Below, piece after piece: positions 15,241 to 21,276 of a stretch of DNA of 64,000 bases. Source of the DNA: Marisediminicola sp040546025. Its GTDB lineage: Bacteria > Actinomycetota > Actinomycetes > Actinomycetales > Microbacteriaceae. The notes below the pieces were generated by a model that was not told where the DNA came from, did not search any database, and saw only the letters and a list, made by a program, of their open reading frames with translations. Location: assembly GCF_040546025.1 (NCBI RefSeq), contig NZ_JBEPNA010000001.1:124001-188000 (forward strand). Direction: 5' to 3'. A program made the position numbers and the translations under genes. The stretch's first letter is position 1. Each line of letters opens with the position of its first letter.

Positions 15241-15627
15241 CTACTCCCGTGCCTTCATGATCTGGGAGACGCGACCCGGCGACATCCGCAGGGCTCCGCT
15301 GATATCGCGAACGGAGTATCCGAGGCTCGACAGCTTGTGTGCCGCATCGACGGTGGGGGCGGCCAGCTCGCGCTGTTTTGCCTCGACCATGTCGCGTTGC
15401 TCACCGATCTTCGCGGCCTCGAGGAAGTCCTCGCCGACGTTGCGGTACACGTATCTGATGCTCTGGGGCTCGGCGTCAACGGGGAGGTCGGCGACGAGTG
15501 CAATTACTTCCTGGACGGCCTTGTCAAGAGCAGTCAGGTTGCGAGCGTAGGTGTGGGCGCCGGGTAGGCCTACGACATCCGCGATCCAGGCGTCCTTTTC
15601 CCGCGTCACTTCGACGGTGTAGCTCAT
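15241..15627 (-). CDS. hicB: HicB-like antitoxin
   Basis: 128 aa. The N-terminal half (MSYTVEVTREKDAWIADVVG to ALDKAVQEVIALV) is the degenerate RNase-H-like HicB fold. The C-terminal half carries a helix-turn-helix (LGYSVRDISGALRMSPGRVS, residues about 103-122) for operator binding. The ATG at 15627 is chosen because it forms an ATGA overlap with the stop of hicA and has AAAGGA about 8 bases upstream; an in-frame ATG three codons earlier has no spacing for a ribosome site. HicB neutralises HicA and autoregulates the operon. The toxin-first gene order is usual for hicAB. Confidence 0.85.
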   Translation of the reverse strand: MSYTVEVTREKDAWIADVVGLPGAHTYARNLTALDKAVQEVIALVADLPVDAEPQSIRYVYRNVGEDFLEAAKIGEQRDMVEAKQRELAAPTVDAAHKLSSLGYSVRDISGALRMSPGRVSQIMKARE

Positions 15628-15833
15628 CGGAGCCATCCTTTCCCGAGAACTGGTTCGAGATCCTTCTCGATTTTGCGGAGCAGCCCGATCGGGATGTCTC
15701 CGGTGTGCTGCGGCACCGTGGTTTGCCCGGTGACGCCGTCGATGGTGACTGTGTAGAACCGGTGCGAGCCGCGCTGGCGGAGGATGAATCCGCCGTTCTT
15801 CTCAATCCGCCGGTTCACGTCACGCGACTTCAC
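15624..15833 (-). CDS. hicA: HicA-type toxin (mRNA interferase)
   Basis: 69 aa, GTG start, dsRBD-like fold. The signature is complete: DVNRRIEKNGGFILRQRGSH with the catalytic His in GSHRFY, and VPQHTGDIPIGLLRKIEKDL. HicA cleaves mRNA and tmRNA independently of ribosomes and is blocked by HicB, encoded directly downstream with a 4-base overlap. The gene appears leaderless: a TAAACT hexamer ends six bases before the GTG. It looks full length and functional. Confidence 0.87.
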   Translation of the reverse strand: MKSRDVNRRIEKNGGFILRQRGSHRFYTVTIDGVTGQTTVPQHTGDIPIGLLRKIEKDLEPVLGKGWLR

Positions 15834-15839
15834 GGCCTA

Positions 15840-15855
15840 AGTTTAGCGACTAAAC
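15840..15855 (-). promoter_or_regulatory. hicAB promoter with palindromic operator
   Basis: GTTTAG-CGA-CTAAAC (15841-15855) is a perfect palindrome. The minus-strand -10 hexamer TAAACT (15840-15845) overlaps its left arm and lies six bases before the GTG of hicA. A bound HicB dimer would therefore cover the -10 element. Confidence 0.65.
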
Positions 15856-15931
15856 AGTGCGGCCGGCAGTCCGGAAGCGCTCTTCGGGGGCATCCGGCCT
15901 CGAACGGTTTCGGCTCGCTTGCCATGCGGGC

Positions 15932-16137
15932 CCCCAACAGGTTCGAACCGGAACTACAAGTCAGTTGGGGCTCGGGCGCACCTGGAATTGCAGCATCCGC
16001 CCGCCGAAGCGCACCGCGCCGACCTCGAGAGTACGGGAATTGGCTCGTTCGAGCCGACCGGAGCAGCCGAAACGCGTACTCTCGGGGCCGCCCGGCTCTG
16101 AAACCCAGCCCGGAGCAGCCGAAACGCCTACTCTCGG
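15932..16137. repeat. Intergenic repeat block (inverted repeat plus 28-bp direct repeats)
   Basis: The gene-free stretch 15856-16159 holds an inverted repeat CCCCAAC (15932-15938) and GTTGGGG (15964-15970) around an inner palindrome GGTTCGAACC. It also holds two 28-base direct repeats at 16058-16085 and 16110-16137 that differ at one base and start CCGGAGCAGCCGAAACGC. The repeat period is 52 bases. No coding potential was seen. The direct repeats may be copies of a dispersed element of this genome. Confidence 0.6.
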
Positions 16138-16159
16138 CACGGCCAAGGCCGCGAAGCGG

Positions 16160-16948
16160 CTACTTCCCGCTGCTGGCCCCGGTGCCGCCGAGCCCGCCGA
16201 CGCGCTCCAGCGCCGCGATGAACACCGCGGACGCCGGATCCTCGATCACGTGGTTGTTGAGGTACACGCCCTCGAGCCAGGTCAGCACCTCGGACTCGGA
16301 CAGCCCAACCTCGTCCCAGTTGACGCCGGGCAGCCCGGCGCACTTGGGCTGGTCGGTGCGCGGGTCGAGCCAGGCCCGTGCTATCGGACGGTCGGCCTCG
16401 CCCTGCGGGTTCCAGAGCAGTTCGATCGGATGGTTCTCGCCCTCGACGTGATGCTGATCTACCTGGCCGGAGCCGAGCCAGGGGAGGGTCAGAATCGCTC
16501 CCTCGATCTCGATCTCGAGCAGGTCGAGCTGCGCCGGCTCGGTCTCGCAAACGTAGATGCTGTAGCCCTCTTCGTGCCACGCGGCGGCCTCCGCGGCGTC
16601 CTCCTCGAGCTCGGGCAGGAGCGCGTGCACGTCGGCGGCGAACGCGCGCGCCCAGTCGAGCAGCGCGGGGGTGTCGGCCTTGGCGAACGGGCTGCGGTCG
16701 GAGGTCTCGCCGCGCATGTTGTGGAAGTGGTACTCGACGCCGTCGTCGGTTGCGTCGAGGTGCAGCTGCCCGCGGTCGTATTCGACGTAGATGGCGGTCG
16801 AGTTGCTCTCCTCGTCCCACTCGGCATCGAGTTCCGGATGCCGGAGCGCAGGCGGCAACGGCAGCCGCGACGCGGACTTCGCGCCGAGGTTCAGCACGAC
16901 GGTCAGCCGGGAGGTGGGAAGGCGGAGTCTGTCGTCGGTCACGCTCAC
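16160..16948 (-). CDS. Conserved hypothetical protein
   Basis: 262 aa, GTG start. It is soluble and strongly acidic, with no signal peptide or membrane helix. The N-terminus (LTVVLNLGAKSASRLPLPPA) and LDAEWDEESNSTAIYVEYDR suggest a beta-rich domain; the middle (DTPALLDWARAFAADVHALL) is helical; the C-terminal third contains WLDPRTDQPKCAGLPGVNWDEV and a final helical EVLTWLEGVYLNNHVI. I do not recognise the family. It is flanked by a mycoredoxin-like gene 52 bases upstream on the same strand, but no functional link is evident. Confidence 0.7.
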   Translation of the reverse strand: MSVTDDRLRLPTSRLTVVLNLGAKSASRLPLPPALRHPELDAEWDEESNSTAIYVEYDRGQLHLDATDDGVEYHFHNMRGETSDRSPFAKADTPALLDWARAFAADVHALLPELEEDAAEAAAWHEEGYSIYVCETEPAQLDLLEIEIEGAILTLPWLGSGQVDQHHVEGENHPIELLWNPQGEADRPIARAWLDPRTDQPKCAGLPGVNWDEVGLSESEVLTWLEGVYLNNHVIEDPASAVFIAALERVGGLGGTGASSGK

Positions 16949-17000
16949 CAGTTTCCCACCTCGCGCACACCTCAGCGCACGCGAATGTCGAGGCGGGTGG

Positions 17001-17297
17001 CTACCCGATGCTGCCGAGCTGCGTCAGCTTCGCGTGGAGGAGGGAGTCGCTGGGTTCCACCACATGGGTGCCGTCCGGGAAAACGATCACCGGGATCTGG
17101 GTTCGGCCGCTAATGGCCGTGGCGCGGTCCGCGCCATCATCGGCGAGCAGGAGGTCGATGTAGTCGTAGTCGACGCCCAGAACGTCGAGCAGCTTCTTCG
17201 AGCGACGGCAGTCGCCGCACCAATCGGCACCGAACATCGTGATGCGCTGGGCGGGGTCGGTGGCTCCCGCAAGGTCGGCTGTCTCGAGATCAGTCAT
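17001..17297 (-). CDS. Glutaredoxin/mycoredoxin-like protein
   Basis: 98 aa thioredoxin-fold protein. The active site WCGDC (Cys27 and Cys30) follows ITMFGAD; VDYDYIDLL and the cis-Pro loop TQIPVIVFPDGTHVVEPSD are typical. Actinobacteria use such proteins (mycoredoxins, usually WCxxC) to reduce mycothiol mixed disulfides. The Gly-Asp pair between the cysteines differs from the usual GYC or AYC site, so the exact partner is uncertain. The gene is leaderless (TAGGCT six bases before the ATG). Confidence 0.85.
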   Translation of the reverse strand: MTDLETADLAGATDPAQRITMFGADWCGDCRRSKKLLDVLGVDYDYIDLLLADDGADRATAISGRTQIPVIVFPDGTHVVEPSDSLLHAKLTQLGSIG

Positions 17298-17303
17298 CCG
17301 ACC

Positions 17304-17309
17304 AGCCTA
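17304..17309 (-). promoter_or_regulatory. Leaderless -10 element
   Basis: TAGGCT on the minus strand ends six bases before the ATG at 17297 of the mycoredoxin-like gene, with no ribosome site between. Confidence 0.45.
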
Positions 17310-17412
17310 GGTGCCGGTACCGACACGACTCCCGGGAGGCGCACTCCAGCGCGGAGGCAGAGCGAGCCCGCAGCATCGCGCGTGGGGCCGGCGGTGCGAG
17401 ACTGGAGTCACC

Positions 17413-17784
17413 ATGAATACTCTCCTCAACCTCATCTGGCTCGTGCTGTCGGGGTTCTGGCTGTTCCTCGGCTACATGTTCGCGGCGCTCATCATGTTCG
17501 TTCTGATCGTCACGATTCCGTGGGGCATTGCCGCGGCGCGCATCGGCGTCTACGCGCTCTGGCCCTTCGGCAAGCGCGTCATCGATACCCCGACGGCCGG
17601 CATCGGCTCGATGCTCGGCAACATTGTCTGGGTGCTTCTTGCCGGCTGGTGGATTGCGCTCGAGCACATCGTGAGCGGCATCGCGCTGTGCCTGACGATC
17701 ATCGGCATCCCGCTCGGCATCGCCAACTTCAAGCTGGTGCCGGTGGCGCTGCTGCCGCTGGGCAAGCAGATTGTCGACGCCTGA
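17413..17784 (+). CDS. YccF domain membrane protein
   Basis: 123 aa. The family is recognisable from two repeats of the YccF module: WLVLSGFWLFLGYMFAALIM followed by IPWGIAAARIGVYALWPFGK, and WVLLAGWWIALEHIVSGIAL followed by IPLGIANFKLVPVALLPLGK. This gives four membrane helices with conserved PxG turns. The role of YccF proteins is unknown; they are small inner-membrane proteins. The ATG at 17413 is chosen because upstream in-frame sequence (Arg/Gly-rich) does not belong to the family. Confidence 0.85.
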   Translation: MNTLLNLIWLVLSGFWLFLGYMFAALIMFVLIVTIPWGIAAARIGVYALWPFGKRVIDTPTAGIGSMLGNIVWVLLAGWWIALEHIVSGIALCLTIIGIPLGIANFKLVPVALLPLGKQIVDA

Positions 17785-17866
17785 TCGTTCGACTGGCCCC
17801 TCTACTGGGAGTCGAGGCGCACGGCAGTAATGAATTAAGCTCGGCGAGACCCCCGGAGAGGACGCC

Positions 17867-19045
17867 TTGCCGAAGCCCGAAGTTCCCGCACGACTGCAGG
17901 CGACCAGCGAGCCCGTGGCGACCGCGACCGGATGGTTCCGGCCGACGCTCAGTACCTGGATCGTAGGCGGGTTCGTCGCGACGCTCCTGCTGGTATCGGG
18001 CGGGGTTGCCGGGGCTCTCTTCCTGGCCAGCACGCCCGCCCCGGCATCGGCCGAGGTCGCGCTCACGGTGCCCAGCGCGACCCCGTCGCCGAGGCCGAAG
18101 CCGACGCCGTCCCCGACGCCCTCGCCCGCCTCGCTCTTCACGGATGAGGCACCCGCGGAACCGTCAGAGGCATCGCCACCCGCATCCGACGCCTCGGTCG
18201 TCGCCCCCGACACGACGACCACCGACACCACCGCGCTCGCGCTGCTCGCGACAATCCCGATCAAGGGCAAGTCACCGAAGACCGGGTACGAGCGCACCGG
18301 CAAGTTCGGCACCGCCTGGCTCGACGTGGACCGGAACGGATGCGACCAGCGCAACGATATTCTCGCCCGCGACCTCACCGCGATCGGCAGATCCGGGCCG
18401 TGCAAGGTCATGACCGGCAACCTCGTCTCGCCCTTCACCGCCGAGGCGATCGCCTTCGTGCGCGGCCAGGACACCTCCTCGCTCGTGCAGATCGACCACG
18501 TGGTCGCACTGTCGAACGCCTGGCAGACCGGCGCGGCGCAGCTCACGCAGGCGCAGCGCATCACGTTCGCGAACGATCCGATGAACCTGCTCGCCGTCGA
18601 CGGACGGTCCAACGCCCAGAAGGGCGACGGCGACACCGCAACCTGGCTGCCGTCGAACAAGGCGTTCCGCTGCAGCTATGTCGCCCGGCAGGTGTCGGTG
18701 AAGGCGACCTACGGACTCTGGGTGACGCAGGCCGAACACGACGCCATGGCGCGCGTGCTCGGGAGCTGCACGAGCGAGCCGGCGGTGACGTCGGTGTTCA
18801 CGCCGGTGCCGGTTGTTTTGGTTGCGCCGCCTGCGCCTGCTCCCGCGCCCGCTCCGGCTCCGGCACCGGCGCCCGCTCCCTCGGGGTGCGACTCGAACTA
18901 CGGCGGCGGATGCGTGCCGATCGCGAGTGACGTCGACTGCGAGGGTGGCAGCGGCAATGGCCCCGCGTACGTGCAGGGCCCGGTCACGGTTGTCGGCACC
19001 GACATCTACGACCTCGATCGCGATGGCGACGGCATCGCCTGCTGA
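17867..19045 (+). CDS. Secreted/membrane-anchored DUF1524 nuclease with Excalibur domain
   Basis: 392 aa, TTG start with GGAGAGG upstream. Residues about 30-55 form a single signal-anchor helix (STWIVGGFVATLLLVSGGVA). A Pro/Thr/Ser-rich stalk (60-130) follows, then a DUF1524 (GmrSD C-terminal-type) HNH nuclease: GYERTGKFGTAWLDVDRNGC, QIDHVVALSNAWQTGA with the catalytic DH, and NDPMNLLAVDGRSNAQKGD. An Ala-Pro repeat spacer (12 or so AP units near 18830-18885) leads to a C-terminal Excalibur domain (DIYDLDRDGDGIAC), a Ca-binding DxDxDGxxC motif. It is predicted to act outside the cell, for example on extracellular DNA. Confidence 0.88.
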   Translation: MPKPEVPARLQATSEPVATATGWFRPTLSTWIVGGFVATLLLVSGGVAGALFLASTPAPASAEVALTVPSATPSPRPKPTPSPTPSPASLFTDEAPAEPSEASPPASDASVVAPDTTTTDTTALALLATIPIKGKSPKTGYERTGKFGTAWLDVDRNGCDQRNDILARDLTAIGRSGPCKVMTGNLVSPFTAEAIAFVRGQDTSSLVQIDHVVALSNAWQTGAAQLTQAQRITFANDPMNLLAVDGRSNAQKGDGDTATWLPSNKAFRCSYVARQVSVKATYGLWVTQAEHDAMARVLGSCTSEPAVTSVFTPVPVVLVAPPAPAPAPAPAPAPAPAPSGCDSNYGGGCVPIASDVDCEGGSGNGPAYVQGPVTVVGTDIYDLDRDGDGIAC

Positions 19046-19066
19046 GCCCAATGGAGACCGTGATGT

Positions 19067-19072
19067 TATGAT
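19067..19072 (+). promoter_or_regulatory. Leaderless -10 element of vapBC
   Basis: TATGAT ends six bases before the ATG at 19079; no ribosome site precedes the start. This decides the ATG over the in-frame TTG one codon earlier. Confidence 0.55.
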
Positions 19073-19078
19073 GCGTTG

Positions 19079-19303
19079 ATGCGCACCACTGTGGATATCG
19101 AAGAATCAGTGCTTGACGCGGCGAAGGCGATCGCCCGGGACGAGGGCACATCGATCGGCGTCGTCTTGTCGCGGTTGGCCCGCAAGGGGCTCGAAGGCGC
19201 CGGAGCGGCAGCGCATGCGGGCGATTTCCCGATGTTCACGCCGGCTCCGGGTGCCGCGCCCATCACCGTCGATCTCGTGAACGAACACCGCGATGGCGAC
19301 TAG
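19079..19303 (+). CDS. vapB: VapB-type RHH antitoxin
   Basis: 74 aa. The N-terminus (MRTTVDIEESVLDAAKAIAR) is a ribbon-helix-helix DNA-binding unit: one strand and then the first helix, with TSIGVVLSRLARKGL as the second helix. The C-terminal tail (DFPMFTPAPGAAPITVDLVN) is the extended toxin-binding segment. It overlaps the PIN toxin gene by 11 bases. VapB sequesters VapC and represses the operon. Confidence 0.85.
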   Translation: MRTTVDIEESVLDAAKAIARDEGTSIGVVLSRLARKGLEGAGAAAHAGDFPMFTPAPGAAPITVDLVNEHRDGD

Positions 19304-19727
19304 GACCTACCTGCTTGACCTCAATGTGCTGATCGCGCTGACGTGGCCACAGCACGTGCATCACCATCGCGCTCGCGAGTGGTTCGGCACGCTCACCGAC
19401 GAGTGGGCCACGACTCCGATCACCGAGGCCGGGTTCTTGCGGCTGTCCACCAACGCGAATGTCGTCGGCGAGGCGGTGCCGATGACCCAGGCGCTCGCGG
19501 TGCTCGCCGCCATCCGCGGCGTCGCGGGTCACACGTTCATGCCGGACGCCTCGAGCCTCGCGACGCCGACGATCTCGGTCGCCCGGCTTGTGACCTCGCG
19601 CCAAGTGACCGATGTGCACCTCGTGAATCTCGCCGCGGCATCGGGGGCGGTTCTCGCGACACTCGATCGCGGGATCGAGCGGATGCTGGAGCCGGCGGAT
19701 CGCGAGCGGGTTCTCGTGCTGCCGTAG
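19293..19727 (+). CDS. vapC: VapC-type PIN domain toxin (ribonuclease)
   Basis: 144 aa PIN-domain RNase. Acidic catalytic residues are visible in TYLLDLNVLIALTWP (Asp9), TPITEAGFLRLS (Glu), and VTDVHLVNLAAASGAVLATL with an Asp plus a late Asp in LDRGIERML. VapC toxins cleave tRNA or rRNA when released from VapB. The gene overlaps vapB by 11 bases, and its length is normal. It appears intact. Confidence 0.88.
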   Translation: MATRTYLLDLNVLIALTWPQHVHHHRAREWFGTLTDEWATTPITEAGFLRLSTNANVVGEAVPMTQALAVLAAIRGVAGHTFMPDASSLATPTISVARLVTSRQVTDVHLVNLAAASGAVLATLDRGIERMLEPADRERVLVLP

Positions 19728-19798
19728 GAGGCGCGGCGTCGCGACGCGGGATACGTTCGCGCGCTCTCGACCGGCGGAACCGGTGGCAGACTGCTGGC

Positions 19799-20416
19799 GT
19801 GGAGATCGACGAAACCCTCAAGCGGCGACTGCGCCGCACCGTGCTCGTCGTCGCACTGCTCAACTTTGGCTACTTCTTCGTCGAGGTGACGGTCGCGCTC
19901 TCGATCGGCTCGGTGTCGCTGTTCGCCGACAGTGTCGACTTTCTCGAAGACACCGCCGTGAACCTGCTGATCTTCCTCGCCCTCGGCTGGAGCCTCGCCA
20001 ACCGCGCGCGGATGGGCAAGGTCATGGCAGGCATCATCCTGATCCCCGCGCTCGCCGCGGCCTGGCAGGCGATCTCCAAATTCGCGAACCCCGAGACGCC
20101 CGATCCGCTCGCCCTCATCGTCACAGCCGCCGGCGCGATCGTGGTGAACCTCACCTGCTCGCTGCTGCTCGCCCGCATCCGGCACCACGGCGGATCGATG
20201 TCGACCGCCGCGTTCCTCGCCGCCCGCAACGACGTCGTCGTCAACATCGCCATCATCGCGATGGGATTGTTCACCCTGTGGCTGCAGTCCGGCTGGCCCG
20301 ACATCGTGCTCGGGCTCGTCATCATCGTGGTGAATGTGACGGCCGCGAAAGAGGTCTGGGAGGCGGCTCACGAGGAAAGCCTCGCCGCGAAAATCGTCGC
20401 CGGGGAGGAATTGTGA
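19799..20416 (+). CDS. Cation diffusion facilitator-like transporter (short)
   Basis: 205 aa from a GTG at 19799. It has five or six transmembrane helices. The family metal site is present in SLFADSVDFLEDTAVNLLIF (DSxDFxED pattern, helix 2), and a second set of polar residues lies in AAFLAARNDVVVNIAIIAMG (helix 5, NDxxxN replacing HxxxD). It lacks the cytoplasmic C-terminal domain of full-length CDF proteins (about 300 aa), as in the short actinobacterial CDF-like proteins. It probably exports a divalent cation, but the changed helix-5 residues leave the metal open. Confidence 0.78.
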   Translation: MEIDETLKRRLRRTVLVVALLNFGYFFVEVTVALSIGSVSLFADSVDFLEDTAVNLLIFLALGWSLANRARMGKVMAGIILIPALAAAWQAISKFANPETPDPLALIVTAAGAIVVNLTCSLLLARIRHHGGSMSTAAFLAARNDVVVNIAIIAMGLFTLWLQSGWPDIVLGLVIIVVNVTAAKEVWEAAHEESLAAKIVAGEEL

Positions 20417-20477
20417 GACGGCGCGACGCGTTCCATTCTGTTTACTCCTCCGAAATCATATGAATATGCATTACGAG

Positions 20478-20483
20478 TAGAAT
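20478..20483 (+). promoter_or_regulatory. Candidate -10 of the pgmB/GH65 operon
   Basis: TAGAAT in an AT-rich island (20440-20490) of an otherwise GC-rich spacer, about 55 bases before the GTG of the beta-phosphoglucomutase gene. An imperfect palindrome, CATATGAATATGCAT, lies just upstream and may be a sugar-regulator site. No -35 could be fixed. Confidence 0.35.
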
Positions 20484-20538
20484 TTCAAGGGGCTAGCGTC
20501 AGCCCCGGCCCCCCTGATATTGCACTTGGAGTTTCACC

Positions 20539-21276
20539 GTGCCTGCCACTCTGCCCAGCCTTGCGGGGTTCAGCGCCGTTCTCTTCGACCTCGACGGCGT
20601 GCTCACACCGACCGCCGACATCCACATGCACGCCTGGCGCACGATGTTCTCCGAGCTCTTCGCCGAGAAGGGTGTTGCCGAAAAGTACACCGACGACGAC
20701 TACTACCGCCACCTCGACGGCAAGCAGCGCATGGACGGCGTCGCGAGCATGCTCGCCTCGCGCGGCATCGACCTGCCAACAGGCGAGGCCGATGACGCCG
20801 GCTCCGTCGACACCGTGAGCGGGGTCGGCAACCGCAAGAACGACGTGTTCGCGCGGATGCTGGAGCAGGACGGCATCGCGCCGTACCCTGGCTCGCTTGC
20901 CCTGGTCGAATCCCTGCGGGCGATCGGGATGCCGATGGGTGTGGTCTCCAGCTCGAAGAACGCGGTCTGGGTGCTCACCGCCGCGAACCTCCTCGAACCG
21001 TTTCCCGTGGTCGTCGACGGCGTCGTCGCGGTAGAAGAGGGGCTCGGCAGCAAGCCGGCACCCGACATGTTCTTGCACGCCGCCCGCGCCATGAACGTCG
21101 ACCCGGCCGAAACGGCCGTGTTCGAAGACGCGATCTCCGGCGTTGCCGCCGCCCACGCCGGAGCCTTCGCGCTCGTCGTCGGTGTGGACCGCGGCGTGGG
21201 CGAGCAGGCCCTTCTCGACGCCGGAGCCGACATCGTCATCGACGATCTCGCCGTATTCATTGAGGACTCGAAATGA
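20539..21276 (+). CDS. pgmB: Beta-phosphoglucomutase family HAD hydrolase
   Basis: 245 aa, GTG start with TTGGAG upstream. HAD motif I FDLDGVLTPT holds the two catalytic Asp, SSSKN is motif II, KPAPDMFLHA carries the motif III Lys, and VFEDAISGVAAAHAGAF is motif IV. The cap region begins HMHAWRTMFSELFAE. Beta-phosphoglucomutase turns beta-glucose 1-phosphate into glucose 6-phosphate. The gene overlaps a GH65 phosphorylase by 4 bases (ATGA), the classic partnership in which the phosphorylase supplies beta-glucose 1-phosphate. One transcript is therefore likely. Confidence 0.88.
   Translation: MPATLPSLAGFSAVLFDLDGVLTPTADIHMHAWRTMFSELFAEKGVAEKYTDDDYYRHLDGKQRMDGVASMLASRGIDLPTGEADDAGSVDTVSGVGNRKNDVFARMLEQDGIAPYPGSLALVESLRAIGMPMGVVSSSKNAVWVLTAANLLEPFPVVVDGVVAVEEGLGSKPAPDMFLHAARAMNVDPAETAVFEDAISGVAAAHAGAFALVVGVDRGVGEQALLDAGADIVIDDLAVFIEDSK

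Noticed and set aside
15940..15962. GGTTCGAACC as a tRNA T-arm or an att site
   Set aside because: No acceptor, anticodon or D-arm can be folded around it, and no integrase is near; it is only a palindrome.
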